64,000 nt of DNA from positions 1,488,001 through 1,552,000 of the forward strand of contig NZ_CP155074.1 in NCBI RefSeq assembly GCF_039621805.1. The letters are read 5' to 3'. Below the pieces are notes generated by a model that did no database searches, had not been told where the DNA came from, and was given only the letters and a program-made list of their open reading frames with translations. The DNA comes from Paraburkholderia sp. PREW-6R. Its GTDB lineage: Bacteria > Pseudomonadota > Gammaproteobacteria > Burkholderiales > Burkholderiaceae. Positions 27,275 through 35,817 of the stretch are shown piece by piece (positions within the stretch are counted from its first letter, which is position 1; every line of letters starts with the position of its first letter). Position numbers and translations under genes: made by a program.

Positions 27275-27301
27275 GGCTCAGCCTGCGGCGCCGCCTGAGC
27301 C
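27275..27301. terminator. Hairpin between convergent ATCase and esterase genes
   Basis: GGCTCAG and CTGAGCC form a 7-bp stem enclosing a second palindrome (GCGGCGCCGC). It lies 24 bp after the ATCase stop and covers the last codons of the esterase. There is no T tract on either strand, so any terminator role is uncertain. Confidence 0.35.
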
Positions 27302-28141
27302 GATCGTGGCGCTGACCGCGTAGTGTCTGAACGCGCCAGCGAAGAACAGCACCTGATACCGCACCGCGTTCGACCAGTACGCCCACGTATGGCCGCCCGG
27401 ACGCTCCGCGTAATCATGCGGCACGCCGAGTTCGACGAGCCTTTCGTGCAGCGTGCGATTCGATCCGACGAGCGAGTCGTCCACACCGCAATCGATCGTC
27501 AACGCGATATGCGCATCGCCGAAGCTCCTCGCGTTTGCGACGATCGCCTCGTTGTTCCAGAAATCCGCATGACGGGTCGGGTCGCCGAACACGTCGTCGA
27601 TGCCCGGTTCATCTTCGCAGCCGCGCGGGTCCACCGCGCCGCTGATACTGCCCGCCGCGCCGAACTCGTCGGGCCGGTCCAGTGCAATATGCAATGCGCC
27701 GAATCCACCCATGCTCAGGCCCGTGATCGCGCGCGCCTGCCGCGCCGCGATCGTGCGGAAATGCGCGTCCACATAACGCACGACTTCGGTGCCGACATAG
27801 GTTTCGTAGAGGCTGCGGGGATCGACCGGACTGTCGATATACCAGCTTTCATGGCCGCCGTCGGGCATCACGAGGATCATGTGATAGCGGTCCGCCAGCT
27901 TGCCAATAGGCGAATTCGAGGTCCAGTCGGTATAGTCGCCGCCCGACCCGTGCAGCAGATAGACGACCGGGAAACGCTTGTCCGCCGGACCGCCCACATA
28001 CACATCGGGCAGCACGACCGTCGCCTCGAACGACTTGTGCATCGCCATGCTGGGAATGGTGACCACGCGCGTCTGGTAAGCCCAAGCGGGCGCGGCGGTG
28101 AGAAGCGTCAGAATGAGCCAGAACGCACGCGCCAGATTCAT
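27278..28141 (-). CDS. Secreted esterase of the alpha/beta-hydrolase (esterase D/Ag85-like) family
   Basis: A 287-residue protein with a signal peptide (MNLARAFWLILTLLTAAPAW, cleavage after AWA). It shows VVYLLHGSGGDYTDW, the nucleophile elbow ITGLSMGGFGALH (catalytic Ser) and the late GGHTWAYW with catalytic His, typical of the S-formylglutathione hydrolase/feruloyl esterase-like group. The signal peptide argues for a periplasmic or secreted esterase, not formaldehyde detoxification. AGGGGAGAG precedes the ATG at 28141. Substrate unknown. Confidence 0.88.
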   Translation of the reverse strand: MNLARAFWLILTLLTAAPAWAYQTRVVTIPSMAMHKSFEATVVLPDVYVGGPADKRFPVVYLLHGSGGDYTDWTSNSPIGKLADRYHMILVMPDGGHESWYIDSPVDPRSLYETYVGTEVVRYVDAHFRTIAARQARAITGLSMGGFGALHIALDRPDEFGAAGSISGAVDPRGCEDEPGIDDVFGDPTRHADFWNNEAIVANARSFGDAHIALTIDCGVDDSLVGSNRTLHERLVELGVPHDYAERPGGHTWAYWSNAVRYQVLFFAGAFRHYAVSATIGSGGAAG

Positions 28142-28335
28142 AGTGTCGCTCTCCCCTTTCCGTGGCTGAAGCAAACCGCGTCGCACCCGGCGGCAAATTT
28201 CAGCGAACGACTCTAGCAACAGGGACTTACAACCATATTTCAGCCCAGCATACGATCCGTCAGGCTGTTAAGGCCGACGCTCGCCCGTTCCATGTGAGCC
28301 GCAAAACTGGTCTACGTCGCGACCCGTGCGGCCGC

Positions 28336-29217
28336 TCATGCATGCTGGCCGGCACCGCCGATCGCATCCAGCTTCGCGCGCACTTCCGCGCTCAGATCGA
28401 GATGCGCCGCCTGCAGGTTCTCGCGCAGATGCTGGACCGACGACGTGCCAGGAATCAGCAGCACATTCGGTGCGCGATGCAAAAGCCAGTTGAGCGCAAG
28501 CTGCATGGGTGTCGCGTTGACGGACTGCGCAAGCTCGGAGAGCTCCGACGACTGGATCGGCGTAAAGCCGCCCAGCGGAAAAAACGGCACATAAGCAATG
28601 CCTTGCGCGGCGAGGTTGTCGATCAACCCATCGTCATGCCGATGCACGAGGTTGTAGTGGTTCTGCACGCAGACAATCTTTGCGATCCGCTGCGCTTCTT
28701 CGATTTGCGTGGGTGTGACATTGCTCAGGCCGATATGGCGAATCAGGCCGCGTTGCTGGAGTTTGGCAAGCACGGTGATTTCCTTTTCGATCGACCCTTC
28801 GGACGGCGCATGAATGTCGCCCATGATCCGCATATTGACGATTTCCAGCACATCCAGACCGAGATTGCGCAGGTTGTCGTGAACGCCGCGCTTCAGATCC
28901 TCCGGTGAAATTGCCGGCAACCAGCCGCCCTGACTGTCACGCACCGCGCCGAGTTTGGTCACGAGCACGAGATCGTCCGGATAAGGATGCAGCGCTTCGC
29001 GGATCAGCTGATTGGTGACGTGCGGGCCGTAGAAGTCGCTGGTATCGATGTGATTGACGCCCGCCGCGACTGCTTCGCGCAGCACGGCGAGTGCTGCGTC
29101 GTGGTCCTTCGGCGGCCCGAACACGCTTGGGCCCGCCAGCTGCATTGCGCCATAACCCATGCGCCGAACCGTGCGTCCGGCCAGCTCGAATGTGTCGGAA
29201 TAAGTGGCATTTGCCAT
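28336..29217 (-). CDS. Aldo/keto reductase
   Basis: A 293-residue NADPH-dependent oxidoreductase of the AKR superfamily. It has RRMGYGAMQLAG at the start, HIDTSDFYGPH with the catalytic Asp and Tyr, VLVTKLG with the catalytic Lys, and a C-terminal LIPGTSSVQHLREN that binds the cofactor. AAGGAGAG lies 5 bp before the ATG at 29217. It is divergent from a LysR regulator across a 106-bp gap, a common pairing for this oxidoreductase group. Substrate unknown. Confidence 0.9.
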   Translation of the reverse strand: MANATYSDTFELAGRTVRRMGYGAMQLAGPSVFGPPKDHDAALAVLREAVAAGVNHIDTSDFYGPHVTNQLIREALHPYPDDLVLVTKLGAVRDSQGGWLPAISPEDLKRGVHDNLRNLGLDVLEIVNMRIMGDIHAPSEGSIEKEITVLAKLQQRGLIRHIGLSNVTPTQIEEAQRIAKIVCVQNHYNLVHRHDDGLIDNLAAQGIAYVPFFPLGGFTPIQSSELSELAQSVNATPMQLALNWLLHRAPNVLLIPGTSSVQHLRENLQAAHLDLSAEVRAKLDAIGGAGQHA

Positions 29218-29323
29218 CACGCTCTCCTTGATAAGTGGCTGACGCCGAGTATGGACCGGATTGCGGTGTTCAATAAACAGGGCTAACGTGCACGGGTTGT
29301 TCAATCTTTTGCACAAAGACCTG

Positions 29324-30250
29324 ATGGAACTCAACGATCTTGCTGCCTTCGTTTCTGTTGCGCGTGCCGGCGGCTTTCGGGACGCCGCGCGCGTGAGCGG
29401 CGTGTCCGCGTCGAGCCTGAGCATCGCCGTACGGCGGCTCGAAACCAGGCTCGGCCTGCGGCTGCTCAACCGCACGACGCGCAGCGTCGCGCCGACCGAG
29501 GCGGGGATGCGTCTGCTCGAAAAGTTGACGCCGTTATTCAGCGAGATGGAAGCCGCGCTGGACGTGCTCAACGGCTTTCGGGACAAACCCAGCGGCACGC
29601 TGAAGCTGAACGTGCCCTCGAGCGCCGCGCGCATCGTGTTGCCGGGCATCATTGCGCCGTTCCTGAAAACTTACCCGGATATTCGGGTGGAAGTGGTGGT
29701 GGAGGATGGTTTCGTCGACGTACTGTCGGTTGGGTGCGACGCGGGGATTCGCTACGACGAGCGGCTCGAGCAGGACATGATCGCGATACCGGTCGGCCCG
29801 CGCATTCAACGCTTCGCAACAGCCGCGGCGCCCGCTTATCTCGACGCGCATGGGCGCCCGGACCATCCGCGCGAGTTACTCGATCATGCTTGCCTGCGCG
29901 GCCAGTTCTCAGGCGGCGCCATGCCGACGTGGTTCTTCGAGCGCGACGGCGAAGTGCTTGCGTTAAATCCTGCGGGCCCGTTACTGGTTCGGCCAGGCGC
30001 TGCGATCGATCTTGCCGTCAGCGCGGCGGTGGCGGGCGTCGGCGTCGTCCATCTGTTCGAAGACATGCTGCGCGTGCATCTCGACAGCGGCGCGCTCGAA
30101 CCGATTCTCGTGCCGTGGTGGCAGACATTTTCGGGTCCATTTCTCTATTACCCTGGGCGGCGGCATTTACCCGCGCCGTTGCGTGCCTTTGTCGATTTCT
30201 TGAAGGAAAGCAATTCGGCCAGTGAGTCCAAAAGTTCTCTCTTCAATTAG
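29324..30250 (+). CDS. LysR-family transcriptional regulator
   Basis: A 308-residue protein starting MELNDLAAFVSVARAGGFRD with the LysR helix-turn-helix in residues 1-60 (VSASSLSIAVRRLETRLGLR, then RTTRSVAPTEAG) and an effector domain of the CrgA/DmlR-like type (GIRYDERLEQDMIAIPVGP). I take the ATG at 29324 and not the upstream frame, which lacks LysR features. It probably regulates the divergent aldo/keto reductase. Confidence 0.92.
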   Translation: MELNDLAAFVSVARAGGFRDAARVSGVSASSLSIAVRRLETRLGLRLLNRTTRSVAPTEAGMRLLEKLTPLFSEMEAALDVLNGFRDKPSGTLKLNVPSSAARIVLPGIIAPFLKTYPDIRVEVVVEDGFVDVLSVGCDAGIRYDERLEQDMIAIPVGPRIQRFATAAAPAYLDAHGRPDHPRELLDHACLRGQFSGGAMPTWFFERDGEVLALNPAGPLLVRPGAAIDLAVSAAVAGVGVVHLFEDMLRVHLDSGALEPILVPWWQTFSGPFLYYPGRRHLPAPLRAFVDFLKESNSASESKSSLFN

Positions 30251-30738
30251 TTGCGGATACAACTTGGTAATAAATACGGCCTTCCGGAGAACGCTTCTCT
30301 TTTTGCTATGCAGGCTCTCCGCTAATGGCCGTTGTTGAGGCAGAATAGCGTCGCTGTCAGCTTGATCAGGGTTCGTCCTAAGTTTCACATCACACAGGCA
30401 GGTGTTGCGCAAACGTTTGGTGTGATGCAAGATGAAACGCAAGCGCAGGCCGATCTTTCATTGGCTTTGCAGTAAATTCTTCCCAGTCGCTTCCGCGTTT
30501 TTCCTCTCCGCTTTCCCCGCTCTGAAATAAGCACTTTTCTCTCTATCAAGGGGGAGCAAAGCTGCGACGTCTTTCGGCAATTCCAATAAAAACTTTAGCC
30601 CGAATTGAGCCATGTTTCGGGTCGTATTTAAGTAAATTCTTTTTGCCCTTTCTGGCTACGATTGGCCTCACTTCCCTGGATGTCGTGCAATCGCATCATC
30701 GAAGAGGAAGCCTTCAACATGGAAAAGGGGTTAATCAA
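30251..30738. other. AT-richer leader/promoter region of the Tad pilus operon
   Basis: A 488-bp noncoding stretch with clearly lower GC than its surroundings. It carries two copies of AGTAAATTCTT (30471-30481 and 30631-30641), 160 bp apart. I could not identify a confident sigma70 or sigma54 promoter. Open frames in it lack family resemblance. Confidence 0.6.
30471..30641. repeat. Direct repeat AGTAAATTCTT upstream of flp, two copies
   Basis: An 11-bp identical motif at 30471-30481 and 30631-30641 in the noncoding region ahead of flp. It could be a regulator site; its spacing of 160 bp is about 15 helical turns. Confidence 0.4.
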
Positions 30739-30927
30739 ATGCGTCAACTGATGAAGCGCTTTGCAAAGGACGAACGTGGCGTCAGCGCCATTGAGTATGC
30801 AATTCTCGCGGCATTGATCGTCGGTGCGGTAACGGCCGGCGCAATCACGATGAAGGGCAACATCACCACGCTGTTCGCCACGAGCAACACAAAGATCACG
30901 AGCGCAAACACTGCTGCTGCCCGGTAA
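30739..30927 (+). CDS. flp: Flp-family type IVb pilin
   Basis: A 62-residue prepilin. The leader ends at Gly before VSAIEYAILAALIVGAV, the typical Flp cleavage site (G, then Glu at +5 and Tyr at +6) followed by the hydrophobic assembly helix. GGAAAAGGGG lies 8 bp before the ATG at 30739. It is the major subunit of the Tad/Flp pilus used in adhesion and biofilm. It is first in the 13-gene locus, with the processing peptidase right after. Confidence 0.93.
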   Translation: MRQLMKRFAKDERGVSAIEYAILAALIVGAVTAGAITMKGNITTLFATSNTKITSANTAAAR

Positions 30928-30980
30928 GTGTGAGCACGGCGGTGCTGTTGCATCGCACCGCCGCCACTTGAGTCCAATTC

Positions 30981-31559
30981 GTGTCCACTCTCATCCGTCT
31001 TCTCGCCAGCGTCGCGCTCTGCGCGCTCGCGGCTCATGACATCCGCCATCGCCGGCTGCCGACGCGGCTCGTCGCCGTGGTGGGCGCGCTTTATTTCGTC
31101 GACGCGTTAATCGCGGGCGACTCGCTTCACCTCATTCTTTCGCATGGCGCGGTCGCACTCGCCGTGTTCGCCATCGGCTTCGTGCTGTTCGCGCTGCGCT
31201 GGATCGGCGGCGGCGACGTCAAGCTGGCCGCTGCGATTTTTGTGTGGACCGGCACTGCGCTCGCGTGGCCCGTCCTGCTGCTGATTTCTGTTGCAGGCCT
31301 GCCGCTGGCCGCCTGCAGCCTCGTCGCAACCCGCCTTACTCGCCGACGCGAGCGCGCCAACGCGGCAGCTTTCGCCGCTTCGGCCGCCGTGGGCACTGCC
31401 GCTGCCACCGACCGGCAACCACTCAGGCCGCGCAGCGCCGGCGACAAACTCGCCTACTGGCTCTCCGCAAAGCGCGGCGTGCCATATGGCGTTGCACTTG
31501 CGTTGGGCGGTACCGCTGGTTTGTGGTTGCCCGTGATTTTCCGTTTGCCTCGTTTCTAA
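30981..31559 (+). CDS. cpaA: A24-family prepilin peptidase (CpaA/TadV)
   Basis: A 192-residue inner-membrane aspartyl protease that trims Flp prepilin and the pseudopilins. Catalytic Asp residues lie in AAHDIRHRRLP near residue 20 and in the GxGD-type IGGGDVKLAAA near residue 78. About five or six membrane segments are seen. A GTG at 30981 is the start. The region around residues 115-155 is a longer Ala/Arg-rich cytoplasmic loop than in the shortest CpaA proteins. Confidence 0.9.
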   Translation: MSTLIRLLASVALCALAAHDIRHRRLPTRLVAVVGALYFVDALIAGDSLHLILSHGAVALAVFAIGFVLFALRWIGGGDVKLAAAIFVWTGTALAWPVLLLISVAGLPLAACSLVATRLTRRRERANAAAFAASAAVGTAAATDRQPLRPRSAGDKLAYWLSAKRGVPYGVALALGGTAGLWLPVIFRLPRF

Positions 31560-31581
31560 GCTTCCAGCCCCGGCCGCCGTC

Positions 31582-32655
31582 ATGTCCAATACATTCAAAC
31601 TCCTGTTGCTGGTCGTGGCTGCAGGCATTTTTGCGGTTCTTGCCCGCACGCTGTTTCTGAACGCGTCGAGCAACACGCCCGCGCCGGTCGAGTCGAGCAA
31701 GATGATTCGCGTCGCGGGCGCGGATCTGCCCGAAGGCCTGTTGCTGCGTGACAGCGATTTCGGCTGGCGCAGCGTCGAGAACGGCGATGTGCCGAGCGGC
31801 GCGATCGTCAAGGGGGCGGAGGGCACGGAACTGAAAGGCGCACTGTTGCGCCATCCCATTACGAAAGGCACGGTGATCGTGAGCGCGGACGTGATTCCCG
31901 CGAATGACCCGGGTTTCCTCGCCGCAACGCTGAAACCGGACATGCGCGCCGTCTCCGTGGCAATCGACGACGTGTCGGGCAACGCCGGTCTGATCCAGCC
32001 AGGCGATTACGTCGATCTGTTGATGACCCAGCAACTGGATCGGCAGGACGCGTCGCGCGATATGTCGATCACGAGCGAAACCGTCGCCCAGCGGGTGCGC
32101 GTGCTCGCGGTGGGGTCGCAATTCCAGCGCCCCAAGGGCAACACCTCCGATGTGGATTCGCACGGCACCGCGCGCACCGTCACGCTCGAAGTCACGCCGC
32201 ACCGCGCCGAAGTGATCGCCGTGGCCGCCAAACTCGGCAGCCTCTCGCTCGCGCTGCGCAGTTTTGCGCGCACGGCGGTGGTGAACGCGGCCAGCGATGC
32301 GATCGAAGACGCGCCGCCGCCGGTGTACGCCGGTGACATCACGCACGCCGCGCGCGTACAGCGCGCGAGCGCACCCGCGACGCAACCCGAGGCCGTACGC
32401 GCCGTGCCAGTCGATGCTCCGGTGCAGGTGTTCCGCGGTTCGGACAAGAGCGCGGTCGGCAGCGAGTCGGGCGGTGCGTGGAGTTCGGGCACGCCGCCGC
32501 TGCCGCCCATTCCGTCCGGCATGGCGCTGCCCGGCGCCGTCAAGCAGACACCGTCCGGGCAGCCGGCGAAGAGTAACAGCGGCAATGGCGGCAATGGCGG
32601 CGGCATCAAGCCCATCGCGCAACAGTTTGTCGACGGCGTTCCGGTGGCGCAATGA
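31582..32655 (+). CDS. cpaB: Flp pilus assembly protein CpaB (RcpC)
   Basis: A 357-residue protein with an N-terminal membrane segment (residues 5-24), the SAF/antifreeze-like domain (VAGADLPEGLLLRDSDFGWR), then RcpC-type VSVAIDDVSGNAGLIQPGDYVDLLMTQQ and VTLEVTPHRAEVIAVAAKLGSL. It sits in the periplasm and stabilises the secretin. The C-terminal 100 residues are Pro/Ala/Gly/Ser-rich and probably disordered. Its stop overlaps the cpaC start (ATGA). Confidence 0.92.
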   Translation: MSNTFKLLLLVVAAGIFAVLARTLFLNASSNTPAPVESSKMIRVAGADLPEGLLLRDSDFGWRSVENGDVPSGAIVKGAEGTELKGALLRHPITKGTVIVSADVIPANDPGFLAATLKPDMRAVSVAIDDVSGNAGLIQPGDYVDLLMTQQLDRQDASRDMSITSETVAQRVRVLAVGSQFQRPKGNTSDVDSHGTARTVTLEVTPHRAEVIAVAAKLGSLSLALRSFARTAVVNAASDAIEDAPPPVYAGDITHAARVQRASAPATQPEAVRAVPVDAPVQVFRGSDKSAVGSESGGAWSSGTPPLPPIPSGMALPGAVKQTPSGQPAKSNSGNGGNGGGIKPIAQQFVDGVPVAQ

Positions 32656-34175
32656 GCCCCATCATGATTGCACGTCGCTTCGAATCGAATGCTTCACCGG
32701 AACTACCTGTCATGTCTGTTTCGCACAAGTCGCTCTGCGCCGCCGTTCTGCTGTCGTTCACTGCGTCGCTCGCGTGCGCGGCAGGCCACGCGGCTGTCCT
32801 CGAAGCGCCCCATTCGCCGGCTCGCACGCCGATCGTCGCGCACGCCGCTGCGTCATCGCAGCAGTCCGCGGCCGCAGGCAACGAAGCGCAACTGACCGTG
32901 GCTGCCGGGAAAGGTGAGATGGTCCGCCTGACGGAGCCCGCCACTGCCGTGTTCGTGGCCGATCCCGAAATCGCCGACGTGAACGTGCCGAATCCGCGCG
33001 CGGTGTTCGTGCTCGGCAAGAAAGCCGGCACGACGACGCTGTATGTACTCGGCGCCAACAACAAGCAGGTGTTGCGGCAGACCATCGTGGTGAGCCAGGA
33101 CGTGACCACGCTCGATTCGATCCTGCGCGCCCGCTTCCCTGCCCTGCATCTGCAACTGATCAGCGCGCCAGGCTCGCTGATGATTTCCGGTGACGTGGAC
33201 AACGCCGCCGAAGCCGACGCGATCGTCCAGACGCTCACACCGTATCTGAAAGAAAAGGAACAGCTGATCAACCGGCTGTCAATTCCGCGTCCGCTGCAGG
33301 TTCAGTTGCGCGTGCGGATCACGGAGATCGATCGCAACGTCACGCAGCAGCTCGGCATCAACTGGAACACGATCAGCAACTTTGCCGGCAACTTTTCGAC
33401 CGGCGTGTTCAGCGGCCGCCAGATCCTGAACCTGAACACCACGCCGACCACGATCAACCTGCCGAGCAACAACAACTTTTCGTTCCTCGGCGGTTTCAGC
33501 ACGGGGCATAGCTCGATCCAGGCGCTGATCGACGCGCTGAACCAGGAGGGCCTCATCTCCGTGCTGGCGGAGCCGAATCTGGTCGCGCTCTCGGGCCAGA
33601 CCGCGAGCTTTCTCGCAGGCGGCGAGTTTCCGATTCCGATCCAGCAGCAGGACAACGCAATCACGGTCGAATTCAAGCAGTTCGGCGTGAAGCTCGATTT
33701 CACGCCCACCGTGCTGGCCGATAACCATATCAGCCTGAAAGTGCGGCCCGAAGTCAGCCAGCTCGATTCGACCGCGAGCATCACGACCGGCGGCATTACG
33801 ATTCCGGGGCTGTCGGTGCGCCGCCTCGATACCACCGTCGAGTTGTCCAGCGGGCAGAGCTTCGCGATTGGCGGCCTGTTGCAGGCCAACACCAACGACG
33901 TGATCTCGCAGGTGCCCGGACTCGGTTCGCTGCCGGTGCTCGGCAAACTGTTCACGTCGACGAACTATCAGAACAACAAGACCGAACTGGTCGTCATCGT
34001 GACCCCGTACATCGTGCAGCCGGTCGATCCGGGCCGGCTGCGCACGCCGACGGATTCGATGGCGGTGCTCAGCCCGAGCAGCGACGTCGAGTACACCTAT
34101 CAGAAGAAGATCGGACTGGATCCGCTGTCCGCTCACACGCCTCGCCTCGTCGGCGCGGCCGGCTTCATTTACTGA
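32652..34175 (+). CDS. cpaC: Outer-membrane secretin CpaC (RcpA)
   Basis: A 507-residue secretin for pilus passage through the outer membrane. It has an N-terminal pilus-type domain (MVRLTEPATAVFVADPEIAD), a BON-like stretch (ISGDVDNAAEADAIVQTL), and a secretin core ending VPGLGSLPVLGKLF. The overlapping ATG at 32652 gives a long n-region; an internal ATG at 32712 (MSVSHKSLCAAVLLSFTASL) would begin a textbook signal peptide but lacks a ribosome binding site. I keep the overlap start. Confidence 0.93.
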   Translation: MSPIMIARRFESNASPELPVMSVSHKSLCAAVLLSFTASLACAAGHAAVLEAPHSPARTPIVAHAAASSQQSAAAGNEAQLTVAAGKGEMVRLTEPATAVFVADPEIADVNVPNPRAVFVLGKKAGTTTLYVLGANNKQVLRQTIVVSQDVTTLDSILRARFPALHLQLISAPGSLMISGDVDNAAEADAIVQTLTPYLKEKEQLINRLSIPRPLQVQLRVRITEIDRNVTQQLGINWNTISNFAGNFSTGVFSGRQILNLNTTPTTINLPSNNNFSFLGGFSTGHSSIQALIDALNQEGLISVLAEPNLVALSGQTASFLAGGEFPIPIQQQDNAITVEFKQFGVKLDFTPTVLADNHISLKVRPEVSQLDSTASITTGGITIPGLSVRRLDTTVELSSGQSFAIGGLLQANTNDVISQVPGLGSLPVLGKLFTSTNYQNNKTELVVIVTPYIVQPVDPGRLRTPTDSMAVLSPSSDVEYTYQKKIGLDPLSAHTPRLVGAAGFIY

Positions 34176-34184
34176 GCCCGCACC

Positions 34185-34571
34185 ATGAATGCCACTCGCT
34201 CACTGATCTGCGCCGCGCTCGGCGTGGCCGCCTGCACGCTGCTCGGCGGCTGCTTCACCAAGCCGTCGATCGGCATGCCGGACGCGTCCACGCTGTCGTA
34301 TGACGGCCACTCGGTCATCGGTCCGGACTGCGCCGAACTGGAACGCAAGTCGCTCGTCTCGAACGCGGGTTTTCGCCGTCCGAGCATCGCGTTCGGCTGC
34401 GCGACCTATAGCAACCTGGCCGCACAGATCGCGCGCCCGGCCGACATCGTGACGCCGCTGCCGCTCGGCCCCGCGGACGGCGCGGTCGCCGCCGCCGGCG
34501 TGCGCCGCTACCAGACGGACCAGGTTACGCCGCTCGACGCGACCACCACGCGTCAACAGGAAAAGCCGTGA
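34185..34571 (+). CDS. cpaD: CpaD-like pilus assembly lipoprotein
   Basis: A 128-residue lipoprotein: signal peptide with lipobox LLGGC (Cys near residue 23), then a short domain containing FGCATYSNLAAQIARPADIV, the motif that marks CpaD. It is short compared with classical CpaD (about 200 residues), as often in Burkholderia. It is likely to sit on the outer membrane and assist the secretin. It lies between cpaC and cpaE, the expected position. Confidence 0.85.
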   Translation: MNATRSLICAALGVAACTLLGGCFTKPSIGMPDASTLSYDGHSVIGPDCAELERKSLVSNAGFRRPSIAFGCATYSNLAAQIARPADIVTPLPLGPADGAVAAAGVRRYQTDQVTPLDATTTRQQEKP

Positions 34572-34599
34572 TGACCCCGATCCTTCGCAGGAACGCAAT

Positions 34600-35817
34600 A
34601 TGAGTCTCATCAGCCTGATCAAACCCGGCGCCGCGCAAGCCACCAAGTCGTGCGAATTTCTCGCCTTCGTGGCCGATCGCGACAGCGAAGGCGCGGTCCG
34701 CCGCTACGTGCTCGACCACATGCTGCCGCATGCGCACGTGGCAGTGGGCGACATCGACGCGGCAATCGAATTTCTCAAAAGCGCCGAACGCTCGCCGTCG
34801 CGGCTGCTCGTGGACATCACGGGCTCGTCGATGCCCGTGTCCGATCTCGCGCGGCTCGCGCAGGTATGCGAACCGTCGGTCAAGGTGTTCGTGCTCGGCG
34901 ATCGCAACGACGTCGGCCTGTTCCGCAACCTGCTGCAACTCGGCGTGACCGACTACATGGTCAAGCCGATCGCGCTCGAACTGCTGCAGCGCACGCTCGA
35001 CGGCGACACCAGCGCCACGATCAGCTCGGGGCGCGCCGGCAAGGTGGTGAGCTTCATCGGCACGCGCGGCGGTGTGGGCGTGACCACACTCGCACTCTCG
35101 ATCGGTCAGCATCTCGCCACGGACACGCACCGCCGGGTCGCCTATATCGACGTGAATCTGCGCGGCGGCGCGGTGCACTCGCTGCTCGGTCTCGAAAGCA
35201 ACAACGGACTTGCAGACGCGCTCACCAACGTGCACCGGCTTGACCCCCAGTATCTGGAGCGCACGCTGCTCTCCAAGGGCAACCGCTTCTTCGTGCTGTC
35301 GGCCGAACTCGATTACGGTGCGGATTTCACGCCGCCGCCAGGGGGCCTCGCCGCGCTGATCGGCGTGCTGAAAAACAGCTTCCACTATGTCGTGCTCGAC
35401 GTGCCGAACGTGCAGTCCGCCATCGCCGAAGAGGCCATCTCGGCTTCACGCCGCGTGTTCGTGGTCGGCGACCACTCGGTGCATTCCGCGCGGCATGCAC
35501 CGCGCCTGTTCCGCTATATCGAGAGCCGCTCGGGCACGCCGGCCGCTTCGCTGGTTCTGAACAATCCTGCGCCTGCCATCGCCGCCCAGGTCAAAACCAA
35601 CGACTTCATGCAGGCGGTAGGCCGCGTGGTTCAGGCCGAAGTGCCTTACGACGGGCGCGCCGTGCAAACCGCCGAGAACCTCGGCGACGCCGGCCGCGTC
35701 GCGTCCTCGTCGGCGTTCGGCGCCGCGATCGAACAGCTGAGCGCCGAGCTGACCGGACAGCCGGTACTCGCGCAGTCAGGCTGGCTCTCGCGCCGCCTCA
35801 AACGCAGGAGCGCATGA
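34600..35817 (+). CDS. cpaE: Pilus localisation ATPase CpaE (TadZ)
   Basis: A 405-residue protein with an N-terminal receiver-like domain (residues about 1-130, VFVLGDRNDVGLFRNLLQLG) and a C-terminal MinD/ParA-like ATPase domain. The Walker A is atypical (GTRGGVGVTTLALS): the canonical Lys residues of KGGxGK are Arg and Val. Such deviations occur in TadZ proteins, so ATP may be bound without normal turnover. It places the pilus machine at the pole. AGGAAC precedes the ATG and the stop overlaps cpaF (ATGA). Confidence 0.9.
   Translation: MSLISLIKPGAAQATKSCEFLAFVADRDSEGAVRRYVLDHMLPHAHVAVGDIDAAIEFLKSAERSPSRLLVDITGSSMPVSDLARLAQVCEPSVKVFVLGDRNDVGLFRNLLQLGVTDYMVKPIALELLQRTLDGDTSATISSGRAGKVVSFIGTRGGVGVTTLALSIGQHLATDTHRRVAYIDVNLRGGAVHSLLGLESNNGLADALTNVHRLDPQYLERTLLSKGNRFFVLSAELDYGADFTPPPGGLAALIGVLKNSFHYVVLDVPNVQSAIAEEAISASRRVFVVGDHSVHSARHAPRLFRYIESRSGTPAASLVLNNPAPAIAAQVKTNDFMQAVGRVVQAEVPYDGRAVQTAENLGDAGRVASSSAFGAAIEQLSAELTGQPVLAQSGWLSRRLKRRSA

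Noticed and set aside
30251..30738. Sigma54 promoter ahead of flp
   Set aside because: I looked for TGGCAC-N5-TTGC-like spacing and found only poor partial matches.
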